In this document: piece by piece, positions 53,665 through 61,128 of the stretch
Numbering within the stretch: position 1 is the first letter of the stretch
Layout: every line of letters begins with the position of its first letter
Assembly (NCBI RefSeq): GCF_016056375.1
Contig: NZ_JAEDAE010000002.1
Location: 372,001 to 436,000, forward strand
DNA from: Hymenobacter negativus
Lineage (GTDB): Bacteria > Bacteroidota > Bacteroidia > Cytophagales > Hymenobacteraceae
DNA: 64,000 bases
Reading direction: 5' to 3'
Position numbers and translations under genes: made by a program
Notes under the pieces: model-generated
Seen by the model: only the letters and a program-made list of their open reading frames with translations
The model's database searches: none
What the model was told of the DNA's origin: nothing

Positions 53665-53715
53665 AGCGGGGGAAAAACGAGGCAGGCGCGGGAATTGTTT
53701 GCCGCAGAGCTGGCA

Positions 53716-53723
53716 CAAAAATA
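53716..53723 (-). promoter_or_regulatory. Promoter -7 element TATTTTTG
   Basis: An exact TAnnTTTG match on the minus strand lies 52 bp before the His-rich gene and probably drives the metal-efflux operon. Confidence 0.5.
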
Positions 53724-53743
53724 GTCTGATGACGAATTTAGGT

Positions 53744-53781
53744 AGCACGTCATGCCGAGCGCCGTCGAGGCATGACGTGCT
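53744..53781. repeat. Intergenic palindrome E17
   Basis: Perfect 13-bp arms AGCACGTCATGCC and GGCATGACGTGCT flank 12 bp. It lies between two divergent promoter-like sites, so it could be an operator, but its GAGCGCCGTCGA centre resembles the E15 family. Confidence 0.75.
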
Positions 53782-53836
53782 GGCCATGTTCTGCATAACG
53801 TTCTACCACTTCCCAACACCTCCCCTACACCCGCCG

Positions 53837-53844
53837 TACTTTTG
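53837..53844 (+). promoter_or_regulatory. Promoter -7 element TACTTTTG abutting a start codon
   Basis: An exact TAnnTTTG match lies 4 bp before the ATG of the 53849 gene, in the string ACTTTTGCCCCATG that also precedes aroB. Transcription would start almost at the AUG. Confidence 0.5.
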
Positions 53845-53848
53845 CCCC

Positions 53849-54718
53849 ATGCGCTACCTCCTCGCCCTACTTGCCACATTCGCCACGCTAGCCGCCCAGG
53901 CCGGCCCGCCGCAGCTGCTGCTCGACGTGGCCCGCTTCCGCAACCTGAACAAGGTGGAGAAGGGCGCCGAAGTCGAAATCTATGTCACTGTGCCCACGCA
54001 GTCGCTGCAGTACCGGCAGCGCGCACCCAAGGCGTTCCAGTCGTCGGCCCTCGTCACGCTCGACATTCTGAAAGCGGATGGCACTTCGTCCTACCACGAA
54101 GTCATTAACTTGAAGCCGCCGGTACTTACGGACACCACCATTGTCATCAAAAATCCGCAGAGCTTCCTTAAGCGCATTCTGCTGCCCGATGGCAAATACA
54201 CCCTGCGCGGTACCGTGAAGGACCAATACAAGACTGCCAACGGTGAAACCACTGTGGAGAAACCGCTGGTGCTGGAGGCCCCCACCGGTCCGTTCCTCTC
54301 GGATGTGGTATTGCTTTCGCGCCCGGCGGCCAAGAGCGGGGGCGACGATAATTTTGCCCGGGGCGGCTTTCGCCTCACCCGTGCGCCCGGCGGCAGCTAC
54401 GGCCGGGGTGCGGATAATGTGTTCTTTTACACCGAATTGCACAATGCGCCCGTGGGCCAGGCCCTGCGCGTACACTACCACCTCACCACCCCCGACGGCT
54501 CGGCCGCCGATGCCGACGCCACCCTCACGCCCCAGAGCGGCCGCCCCACCAGCATTGCCGGGCAGCTTCCGATGGGGCCGCTGCCCGATGGCCCGTTTAC
54601 GCTGTTTGTGGAAGTGTACGGCGGCCCCGGCAATAAGAAGCTGATAGCGGGCCACCGCGCCATTGGCGAGCACTCCGCCGCTGAGTATGCGCCCGCCGGC
54701 GCGGCCGTGCCCCGTTAA
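53849..54718 (+). CDS. Secreted beta-rich protein
   Basis: The 289-residue product has a signal peptide (MRYLLALLATFATLAAQ) and a beta-rich body of repeated strand-turn units without a recognised family. Segments include LLLDVARFRNLNKVEKGAEVE, YVTVPTQSLQYRQRAPKAFQ, VTLDILKADGTSSYHEVIN, LLPDGKYTLRGTVKDQYK and PDGPFTLFVEVYGGPGNKKL. The last part looks like a second similar domain. It is 2 bp from the next gene, so probably cotranscribed with an acyltransferase and linked to the envelope. Confidence 0.65.
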   Translation: MRYLLALLATFATLAAQAGPPQLLLDVARFRNLNKVEKGAEVEIYVTVPTQSLQYRQRAPKAFQSSALVTLDILKADGTSSYHEVINLKPPVLTDTTIVIKNPQSFLKRILLPDGKYTLRGTVKDQYKTANGETTVEKPLVLEAPTGPFLSDVVLLSRPAAKSGGDDNFARGGFRLTRAPGGSYGRGADNVFFYTELHNAPVGQALRVHYHLTTPDGSAADADATLTPQSGRPTSIAGQLPMGPLPDGPFTLFVEVYGGPGNKKLIAGHRAIGEHSAAEYAPAGAAVPR

Positions 54719-54720
54719 GC

Positions 54721-55635
54721 ATGGCCACCAAAGGAACCCTCGCCACCACTGGCCGGCCCTACGCCTGGTACTTCGAGCCGCTGTGGTGGCTGTTGCTGGG
54801 CCTGGCGCACCTGCCGCTGGCGGTGCTGTATTTATTCGCGGAGGTAATTTATTTCATGTTGGCTTACGTGGTGCGCTACCGTTGGCGCGTGGTCACAGAA
54901 AACCTACGGAATTCCTTCCCTGAGAAAACGCCGGCCGAAATCGAGCGCACCGGCAAAGCGTTTTACCGGCATTTTGCCCAGGTAGTGGTAGAAATTCTGA
55001 AGCTGGCCGCCATTTCGCCGGCGGAGTTGCGGCAGCGCTTGCGCTTCACCAACCCCGAGCTGATGACGCGCCACTTCGCCGAAAACCGGCTGGTGCTCTC
55101 GCTGGGCTCGCACATGGGCAACTGGGAATGGATTTTGAACGGCGCGGCGCTGGAGTTTCCCGGCCGGGCCGCCGGCGTGTACAAGCCGCTCAACAACTTG
55201 TTTTTTGAGACCCTGATGCGTCGCTTGCGCACCCGCTTCGGGGCCGATGCCGTGCCCATGCTGGCCACGCTGCGCTACTTAGTGGCCCACCGCGGCGAGG
55301 GCCGTACCCTCAGCCTGCTCACCGACCAGGCCGCCGGCCCCGAAGACCGGCCTTACTGGACCCAGTTCCTCAACCAGGACACCAGCTTCTACACCAGCGC
55401 CGACCGCCTAGCCGTGCAGCTCGATTGCGCCGTGCTCTACGTGGGCATCCGCCGCGCCCGGCGCGGCTACTACGAAGTCACCTTCACCGAACTGCCCGAT
55501 GGCCGGACCGCGAAAGGCGCGCCCGCCGGCACGTTTCCCATCACCGAAGCCTTCGCCCGGCAACTGGAAGCAGACATGCGCGCCTCGCCGGAGCAGTACC
55601 TCTGGACGCATAGGCGGTGGAAGCACAAGCGGTAG
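54721..55635 (+). CDS. Lysophospholipid/lipid A acyltransferase (LpxL/HtrB-like)
   Basis: The 304-residue protein has an N-terminal membrane span (LWWLLLGLAHLPLAVLYL), ENLRNSFPEKTPAEIERTGKAFYRHFAQV, and the HX4E motif in LSLGSHMGNWEW with the catalytic His. LLTDQAAGPEDRPYWTQFLNQDTSFYTSADRLA follows, typical of the late acyltransferases of lipid A. In Bacteroidota the HtrB-type enzyme adds secondary acyl chains. It is placed 2 bp after the secreted protein gene and ends at palindrome E14. Confidence 0.88.
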   Translation: MATKGTLATTGRPYAWYFEPLWWLLLGLAHLPLAVLYLFAEVIYFMLAYVVRYRWRVVTENLRNSFPEKTPAEIERTGKAFYRHFAQVVVEILKLAAISPAELRQRLRFTNPELMTRHFAENRLVLSLGSHMGNWEWILNGAALEFPGRAAGVYKPLNNLFFETLMRRLRTRFGADAVPMLATLRYLVAHRGEGRTLSLLTDQAAGPEDRPYWTQFLNQDTSFYTSADRLAVQLDCAVLYVGIRRARRGYYEVTFTELPDGRTAKGAPAGTFPITEAFARQLEADMRASPEQYLWTHRRWKHKR

Positions 55636-55639
55636 CCGT

Positions 55640-55846
55640 CTGTCATTGCGAGTGGAGCGCAGCGCAAGGCGGCAAACGAAGTTCAGCGAAGCTAATCCGT
55701 CCTCTCAATGTGACCAACCCTGAGATGTGATAAAGCCTTTTCAGTAAAAAGCCCCGCCGCTGCTATAGCGTCGGGGCCTTCTGGTAAAAGGAGGTGTCTG
55801 GTTAGTACAGGACGGATTGCCACGGGCTGCGGCCCCGCAATGACAG
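55640..55846. repeat. Intergenic palindrome E14 with internal terminator
   Basis: The outer arms CTGTCATTGCG (55640-55650) and CGCAATGACAG (55836-55846) are perfect. The inner arms AATCCGTCCT (55694-55703) and AGGACGGATT (55809-55818) are perfect too. The spacer holds a GCCCCG...CGGGGC hairpin at 55751-55778, which could terminate both convergent genes. It lies 4 bp after one stop codon and 6 bp from the other. Confidence 0.82.
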
Positions 55847-55852
55847 GCGATT

Positions 55853-56485
55853 TTACAGATACTGCTCAATATCCCCCGCGCCCTCGCGCACGATGTCAAA
55901 GTCGTCGTTGGTGCAGTCAACGATGGTGCTGGGGGTGTTGCCGCCGAAGCCGCCGTCAATCACGAGGTCCACGAGCAGGCGGTATTTCTCATAAATCAGG
56001 TCCGGGTCGGTCACGTATTCTTCCAGGGTTTCCTCGCTCTCGCGCACCGAGGTGCTCACGATGGGGTTGCCGAGCTCTTTCACCAGTTGGCGGATAATCT
56101 GGTTGTCGGGCACGCGGATGCCGACTTGCTTGCGCTTCACGCCCCCGAAGCGGGGAGCATCGGCGCTGGCCTCGAAGAGGAAGGTGAACGGGCCGGGCAG
56201 GGCTTTTTTGATAACCTTGTAAGTCGACGTGGAGATGCCGTGGGCGTAGTCGCTGATGTGCGACAGGTCGTAGCAGATGAAGCTCAGGTTGGCCTTTTCG
56301 GGCTTGATGCCTTTGATGCGGCACACACGCTCCACGGCTTTGGCATTGGTCACGTCGCAGCCGATTCCATAGACGGTATCGGTGGGGTAAATAATGACTC
56401 CCCCCTTGCGCAATACGTCAACGGCTTGCTGAATGCGGCTCTGCGGCGGATTTTCGGGGTGGATGCGGAGAAGGGTGGCGGGCAT
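55853..56485 (-). CDS. L-threonylcarbamoyladenylate synthase family (YrdC/Sua5/YciO)
   Basis: The 210-residue protein has the YrdC fold: GGVIIYPTDTVYGIGCDV, VCRIKGIKPEKANLSFICYDL (KxR-type loop), LPGPFTFLFEAS, VGIRVPDNQIIRQLV and the C-terminal STSVRESEETLEEY with GGNTPSTIVDCT. It should make the threonylcarbamoyl adenylate used for t6A37 of tRNA, or be the YciO-type paralogue. YciO and TsaC cannot be separated here. The gene stands alone. Confidence 0.85.
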   Translation of the reverse strand: MPATLLRIHPENPPQSRIQQAVDVLRKGGVIIYPTDTVYGIGCDVTNAKAVERVCRIKGIKPEKANLSFICYDLSHISDYAHGISTSTYKVIKKALPGPFTFLFEASADAPRFGGVKRKQVGIRVPDNQIIRQLVKELGNPIVSTSVRESEETLEEYVTDPDLIYEKYRLLVDLVIDGGFGGNTPSTIVDCTNDDFDIVREGAGDIEQYL

Positions 56486-56650
56486 GGATATGGCTGATGG
56501 TTAATAAATTAGAGACGTAATGCGGCGGCGCGGCGGCCACGGCCTTCGGCGGCCGGCAACCCACCGGGCCAAAGGCGCGGGCAAGGTACTACGCCCGGCC
56601 GAAACGAAACAACTCAACCGCCGTCTGCGCCGTGCGGTTGCCGGCCTTCG

Positions 56651-56658
56651 TACTTTTG
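56651..56658 (+). promoter_or_regulatory. Promoter -7 element TACTTTTG
   Basis: An exact TAnnTTTG match lies 32 bp before the mltG start, a typical distance. Confidence 0.55.
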
Positions 56659-56690
56659 GCGCCGCTCCTCTGACCTCCGCTTTATTTCTC

Positions 56691-57779
56691 ATGGCCAAAC
56701 CTGCCCAAAAGTCCATCCTCGAACGCCGCGACGACGCTCTGAAACGCCGCAAACGCTGGGCCACTGTGAGCATCATTTTCACGCTCGCGCTGGTCTGCTT
56801 CTCCTATTATTTCTACCAGGTGTTCTTCACCGCCAACATCGAAACCAAGGGCAAGCCGACTTATGTGGTAATCCCCCGCGGCGCTACTTGGAAAACGGCC
56901 CTCGCGGCCATCGACAAAACCGGTACCGTGGTGGATAAACTCTCGCTGCACTTCGTGGCCCGGCTGATGAAGTACGACAAGCCCGGCGCCGTGAAGCCCG
57001 GTAACTACGAGCTCAAAAACGGCTTCACCAACCGCCAGCTCATCAACGTGCTCAAGAGTGGAGCCCAGTCGCCCGTAAAACTGACCTTCAACACGGTGCG
57101 CCTGCGCAATGAGCTGGTGACCAAGCTCGCCAGCCAGGTCGACGTGCCCGCCGCCCGGCTCGACTCGCTGCTGCGCGACCCGGCTTATACCAAGAGCCTG
57201 GGTTTCGACACCACCACGGTGCTTACCATGTTCATCCCGAACACCTACGACGTGTACTGGAACACATCGGCCAAGCGCCTGATGCAGCGCCTGAAAACGT
57301 CCTACGAGCAGTTCTGGACGCCCGCCCGCGACGCCGAGCGCGAGAAGCTGCACCTCACCCGTGCCCAGGTGAGCACCCTAGCCAGCATCGTGGAAGCCGA
57401 GCAGCAGCAGCACGCCGACGAGCGGCCCCGCATCGCGGGCGTGTACCTCAACCGCCTCAAGCGCGGCATGAAGCTGCAGGCCGACCCGACGGTGGTCTAC
57501 GCCAACCACGACTTCACCATCAAGCGCGTGCTGAACGTGCACCTGCAAAAGGACTCGCCATACAACACCTACAAGTACGCCGGCCTGCCCCCCGGCCCCA
57601 TCAACCTGCCCAGCATCGCCAGCATCGACGCCGTGCTGAAACCCGAGAGCAACAACTACCTCTATTTCTGCGCCAAGGAGGATTTCAGCGGCTACCACGC
57701 CTTCGCCACCACCGAGGCCGAGCACATCGCCAACGCCCGCCGCTACCAGGCGGCACTGAATCGGGCGGGGATTCGATGA
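56691..57779 (+). CDS. mltG: Endolytic transglycosylase MltG
   Basis: MltG cleaves nascent peptidoglycan strands in the periplasm and may act as a terminator of glycan elongation. The 362-residue product has an N-terminal cytoplasmic Lys/Arg-rich stretch, one membrane span (VSIIFTLALVCFSYYFYQVFF), a LysM-like part (YVVIPRGATWKTALAAI) and the YceG domain. STLASIVEAEQQQHADERPRIAGVYLNRL carries the catalytic Glu, and GLPPGPINLPSIASIDAVL follows. The start is ATG at 56691; the longer frame upstream is not credible. Confidence 0.94.
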   Translation: MAKPAQKSILERRDDALKRRKRWATVSIIFTLALVCFSYYFYQVFFTANIETKGKPTYVVIPRGATWKTALAAIDKTGTVVDKLSLHFVARLMKYDKPGAVKPGNYELKNGFTNRQLINVLKSGAQSPVKLTFNTVRLRNELVTKLASQVDVPAARLDSLLRDPAYTKSLGFDTTTVLTMFIPNTYDVYWNTSAKRLMQRLKTSYEQFWTPARDAEREKLHLTRAQVSTLASIVEAEQQQHADERPRIAGVYLNRLKRGMKLQADPTVVYANHDFTIKRVLNVHLQKDSPYNTYKYAGLPPGPINLPSIASIDAVLKPESNNYLYFCAKEDFSGYHAFATTEAEHIANARRYQAALNRAGIR

Positions 57780-57789
57780 ACTAAACGGC

Positions 57790-57818
57790 TGTCATCCTGA
57801 GCGCAGCGAAGGATGACA
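57790..57818. repeat. Intergenic palindrome E15
   Basis: TGTCATCCT (57790-57798) and AGGATGACA (57810-57818) are perfect 9-bp arms around GAGCGCAGCGA. It is the compact form of the E9/E14/E17 family and lies 10 bp after the mltG stop. Confidence 0.75.
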
Positions 57819-57834
57819 CAATTTACCAGACATT

Positions 57835-58326
57835 ATGTATCAGTCCGATATCCAAATCCGCGTGCGCTACGCCGAAACCGACCAGATGGGCTACGTCTAT
57901 CACGGCAATTACGCGGCGTATTTTGAAGTGGCGCGCACCGAGGCGTTCCGCAAGCTTGGCATCAGCTACAAAGAGCTGGAGGCCGACGGCGTGGGCATGC
58001 CGGTAGGGGAGCTGCGCACCCGTTTTCGCCGCCCCGCCCGCTACGACGACCTGCTGACTGTGCGCCTGCTGCTGCGCCAGCCGCCCGAAGGCACGCGGGT
58101 GCTGTTCGAGTACGAAATTTACAACGAAGCCCAGGAGTTGCTCACCGAAGGCCACACGCTCATGGTGTTTGTGAAAACTACCACCGGCCGGCCCGTACCT
58201 ATCCCCGAAAGCATCCAGCAGCAGCTGGCACCGTATTTTAGCGAAGACGACCTGGAAAGCCCGGTGCTGCCCAAGCCCGGCGCAATTTTGCCAGATGCGC
58301 CTGCCCCGGCCGCGTTCCGGAAATAG
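57835..58326 (+). CDS. Acyl-CoA thioesterase (YbgC-like hotdog fold)
   Basis: The 163-residue protein has a 4-hydroxybenzoyl-CoA thioesterase-like fold. IRVRYAETDQMGYVYHGNYAAYFEVAR contains the catalytic Asp, and MPVGELRTRFRRPARYDDLLTVRLLL follows. It should hydrolyse acyl-CoA or acyl-ACP thioesters. In many bacteria YbgC lies with tol-pal, which is absent here. It follows mltG through palindrome E15 and may be cotranscribed. Confidence 0.88.
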   Translation: MYQSDIQIRVRYAETDQMGYVYHGNYAAYFEVARTEAFRKLGISYKELEADGVGMPVGELRTRFRRPARYDDLLTVRLLLRQPPEGTRVLFEYEIYNEAQELLTEGHTLMVFVKTTTGRPVPIPESIQQQLAPYFSEDDLESPVLPKPGAILPDAPAPAAFRK

Positions 58327-58329
58327 AAA

Positions 58330-58420
58330 GTTAGTTAGCAGTTATCAGTGAACAGTTAGCAAAACGCTTGTTGTAGCTGATGCTGTTAATTGCTCACTGT
58401 CAACTGTTGACTGTCAATTG
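58330..58420. repeat. Intergenic palindrome E16
   Basis: An AT-rich imperfect inverted repeat is made from words such as CAGTTATCAGTGAACAGTTAGC and their inverted form TGCTCACTGTCAACTGTTGACTGTCAATTG. The element starts 4 bp after the thioesterase stop. Its last three bases, TTG, form a possible start codon for the next gene. Confidence 0.7.
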
Positions 58421-59398
58421 AAAGCCCCCGCCGCCATCCGCCGTGCCCGCTTCCCCGATGTGCGCCAGCAACGGCCGTACCGGCGGGCCATTGTGGGCCT
58501 GAAGCGGCTGCGGCTGCCCGGCGGCCACGCCTCGCTCTACGACGTGCTCGACCGCATCCTGCACGAGCTACGGCTCGACTCGCTGGAGAAGCGCGCCGCC
58601 TACATGGCCTTCAACCTCACGGTGGCCCTGTTCCCGACCATCATTTTCCTGTTCACGCTCATTCCGTACATCCCCGTACCGAACCTGAATGTGGACATCC
58701 TCCAGTTTCTGGCCGATTTCATGCCCCGCGAGTTGTACGCGGCCACTGCCAGCACCATCGAGGACATTGTGAACATCCCGCACGGCGGCCTGCTCTCCTT
58801 CGGTTTCGGCACGGCGCTGGTGCTCAGTTCCAATGGCATCATGGCCTTGCTCGATGCCTTTGAGAAGAAATATCCGTGGTTCAAGCACCGCAGCTACCTG
58901 CGCAAGCGAATGATTGCCACCGGACTAACGTTTGTGCTGGCCCTGATACTGCTGCTGTCCATCGCGGGCATCTTCTTCGGTACTTACCTCATCGATGGCC
59001 TGGTTTTCTATGAAATCGTGCCCGAGCGGTTCACCGATTTGGTGCTCACACTCATCCGCTACGGCTCACTGATTGGACTATTTTTGAGTACCACCTGCGT
59101 CATTTATTACTTCGTGCCGCCCGTGCATGACAAGTGGCCGTTGGTGTCGGCCGGGGCCATTGTGGCTACGCTGCTCATTTTTTTGGTGTCGTTTCTCTTC
59201 ACGCTCTACGTCCGGATTTTCGATTCCTACAACCACTTCTACGGCTCCATCGGGGCGCTGGTGGGCTTCATGGTGTGGCTCGAATTCGTGTGTATGACGC
59301 TGATTATCGGGTTCGAAGTGAACGTGAGCATGGATGCCGTGACCGGCCGTCGCCGCCAGATGCTGCAGGAGCAGCTAATGACAAAGAATGAAAAATGA
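58418..59398 (+). CDS. YihY/virulence factor BrkB family membrane protein
   Basis: The 326-residue inner-membrane protein has six or so hydrophobic spans, the first after about 55 cytoplasmic residues (AFNLTVALFPTIIFLFTLIPYIP). It shows the YihY pattern with ALVLSSNGIMALLDAFEKKY, FVLALILLLSIAGIFFGTYL and IRYGSLIGLFLSTTCVIYYFVPP, and ends with YGSIGALVGFMVWLEFVCMTLIIGFEVN. Function is poorly known, with transport or envelope roles suggested. The start is unsure: TTG at 58418 belongs to palindrome E16; GTG at 58460 also suits. Confidence 0.82.
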   Translation: MKAPAAIRRARFPDVRQQRPYRRAIVGLKRLRLPGGHASLYDVLDRILHELRLDSLEKRAAYMAFNLTVALFPTIIFLFTLIPYIPVPNLNVDILQFLADFMPRELYAATASTIEDIVNIPHGGLLSFGFGTALVLSSNGIMALLDAFEKKYPWFKHRSYLRKRMIATGLTFVLALILLLSIAGIFFGTYLIDGLVFYEIVPERFTDLVLTLIRYGSLIGLFLSTTCVIYYFVPPVHDKWPLVSAGAIVATLLIFLVSFLFTLYVRIFDSYNHFYGSIGALVGFMVWLEFVCMTLIIGFEVNVSMDAVTGRRRQMLQEQLMTKNEK

Positions 59399-59475
59399 GG
59401 AATTGATTTTGAGGGCGATAGCAGAAAATTTGAGAAAAATTCTTCCTTCCTCGTTTTTCATTCCGCATTCCTTTT

Positions 59476-59483
59476 TACTTTTG
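59476..59483 (+). promoter_or_regulatory. Promoter -7 element TACTTTTG for tRNA-Ser
   Basis: An exact TAnnTTTG match lies 27 bp upstream of the first tRNA-Ser. Confidence 0.6.
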
Positions 59484-59510
59484 CACTCCCCAATCACTCG
59501 GGGGCCTTAT

Positions 59511-59597
59511 AGAGAGGTGGCAGAGTGGTCGAATGCGACGGTTTCGAAAACCGTTATACCGGCAACGGTATCGGGGGTTCGAATCCCCCCTTCTCTA
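59511..59597 (+). tRNA. tRNA-Ser (anticodon CGA)
   Basis: The 7-bp acceptor stem (AGAGAGG with CTTCTCT, one G-T pair), D arm GGCAGAGTGGTCGAATGC, anticodon stem ACGGT/ACCGT with loop TTCGAAA (anticodon CGA at 59545-59547), long variable arm and GGTTCGAATCC T arm all fit a class II tRNA-Ser for UCG codons. The 3' CCA is not encoded; the discriminator base reads A where tRNA-Ser usually has G. Confidence 0.93.
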
Positions 59598-59598
59598 C

Positions 59599-59636
59599 AA
59601 AAAGGCTTTTTCTGCGCTGGGAAAAGCCTTTTTTGT
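59599..59636 (+). terminator. Terminator after tRNA-Ser(CGA)
   Basis: AAAAAGGCTTTTT pairs with GGAAAAGCCTTTTTT-type sequence, right after the first tRNA gene. Confidence 0.75.
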
Positions 59637-59671
59637 TGCTTTCATAATCACAGCGCGCGAGTAATTGACCC

Positions 59672-59756
59672 AGAGAAGTGGCAGAGTGGTCGATTGCGGC
59701 GGTCTTGAAAACCGCTGACTGTAACAGGTCCGGGGGTTCGAATCCCTCCTTCTCTG
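59672..59756 (+). tRNA. tRNA-Ser (anticodon UGA)
   Basis: The 7-bp acceptor stem (AGAGAAG with CTTCTCT), anticodon stem GCGGT/ACCGC with loop CTTGAAA (anticodon TGA at 59706-59708), long variable arm and TTCGAATCC T arm fit tRNA-Ser for UCA/UCN codons. The discriminator is G and the 3' CCA is not encoded. It follows tRNA-Ser(CGA) by 75 bp. Confidence 0.95.
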
Positions 59757-59757
59757 C

Positions 59758-59803
59758 AAAGTAAAAACCCCGTTTCCGCATTGGGAATGGGGTTTTTACT
59801 TTT
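59758..59803 (+). terminator. Terminator after tRNA-Ser(UGA)
   Basis: AAGTAAAAACCCCGTTTCC pairs with GGAATGGGGTTTTTACTTT-type sequence. The stem is long and ends in a T run. Confidence 0.9.
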
Positions 59804-60135
59804 CCGGGGGACACTTTAGGAGACAAGGCGAAGTGGACATCTTCGTCAGCAGGGAGCAACCAATTAGAAAGAAACGGAGAAAGGGATGAAGGCTTCGAGT
59901 TAGATTAACTCGCATCCAAAACATTGGTCGTGGAAGAGCATTTCAACCAAAAATAAATGGGCTTCTGTATAGATGAATACTTCTGCCATAGGCGCTCTAA
60001 TCATTAAGGTGTCTGGAATTCTGAGTGCTTACGCAGCTTTTGGCCGCAATAAGTTGCTGAATGCATGGGATTTTACTGCGGCAGTATGCACGCTTACTCC
60101 ATCTATTCAGATGGCAACCGGGACTCGACTAGCTC
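59804..60135. other. Intergenic region after the tRNA genes
   Basis: This is 332 bp without a credible gene. Short open frames, such as one from 59973, lack coding character in the first half. No copy of the tRNA 3' end was seen, so no attachment site can be shown. Confidence 0.5.
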
Positions 60136-60363
60136 GTGCAAAAGTTCCCCTCCCTGCTTCCCCAACCCGGTGGTGGCCGTCCGGTAACGGTGTCCTACTA
60201 CCTGGAAGCCGGGGCCACGGTGAGCGTCGACGTACTCGACGAACTGAACTGCCCGATGATGGCACAGATGCAGGCGCAAGGCGTGGGGCCGCACACGCTA
60301 GCTGTGCCCACAGCCCCTGCACCGTGAGCTTGGTGCACGAGGGGGCGGCGACTTACCTAACGG
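60136..60363 (+). pseudogene. Remnant of a T9SS C-terminal sorting domain
   Basis: One frame reads SLLPQPGGGRPVTVSYYLEA and GATVSVDVLDELNCPMMAQ, then a few residues to a TGA near 60327. A second frame, shifted by one base near 60312, continues CTVSLVHEGAATYLTD. Joined, these resemble the end of a type IX secretion cargo sorting domain (PNPGGG...VxVLDxLG...GxYxVxLxxxG). The upstream body of such a cargo protein is missing. I see a decayed fragment left after a deletion or rearrangement. Confidence 0.6.
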
Positions 60364-61128
60364 ATTCCCCCGGCCTTGCAGCGCCCCGGCCAACCGGCCA
60401 GGGCTTTTTTGTGCCCTGACGCGCTGCGCTCCACCTTTTCGTCTGGCTGGTATCGAACATATTAATGTAACGATGTCAGCAACAGCGGGTTTGGCAGGGT
60501 AATCATGTGCCCGAGCTTATCTAATAATTGCGTTATCACCCGACAATTCTTCCCAATAGCCCCTAATTGCCTTTGTATAATCCTAGTCATAAACAGGCAG
60601 CAACTGTCCTTTTTGTTGGGTGAAATGCGGCCAACCTTTGGGCATCCCTTTCACGCTTTAACTACCTGACGCGTGGTACCTATACTCGGCGACTCCCCCT
60701 CTGGGCTATGGCTTTCCGGCACTTGTGCCAGCCCTGGCGCCCCTGCTGTAAGGCATTGCCTTCGGCCCCGCCTCGCCGCCGCGGCTCCCCGGCGGCCCGC
60801 TCTTCGCTAACGGCCCCGCACGGGGTCCTGTTTCTGTTCCGATAAGTTTCCGGGCCCTTGCCGGCCGGAAGCCCCCAATTGTGGCAGCGCGTGCTGACCG
60901 CTCTTGCTTGCTTGTTCCTCGCCCAACGCCTTCCTGCTCCGGTGGCGTGGGGCAACCTGCCGCCAATGCTAGCTTCAGCGGCCAGGTTGCCCCCGCCGTG
61001 GCCGGACCCCCGGGAAGAAAACGGCGCGCTGCGAACCGCAAGTGCGAGCCCGGGCGCGCACTGCTCCGGGAGTCATAAGCCCTCCGATAGCCCGTATTAA
61101 GTGGAGGAGGCACCAATCCTTTCACAAA
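60364..61128. other. GC-rich tract without a convincing gene
   Basis: This is 765 bp between the remnant and the lipoprotein. The first part (60420-60680) is of ordinary composition. From about 60680 to 61080 it is GC-rich, with short hairpins such as GGCACTTGTGCC. Open frames on both strands exist (for example minus 60680-60955) but have the Arg/Gly/Ala bias of translated GC-rich DNA. GGAGGAGG at 61104-61111 is notable just upstream of the lipoprotein gene. Confidence 0.45.
60383..60410 (+). terminator. Terminator after the remnant
   Basis: GCCCCGGCC pairs with GGCCAGGGC (one mismatch), followed by six T. It supports the view that a gene once ended here. Confidence 0.7.

Noticed and set aside
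60720..60760. A candidate transfer origin around the GGCACTTGTGCC hairpin
   Set aside because: A short palindrome and GC-richness are not enough, and no relaxase gene is nearby.
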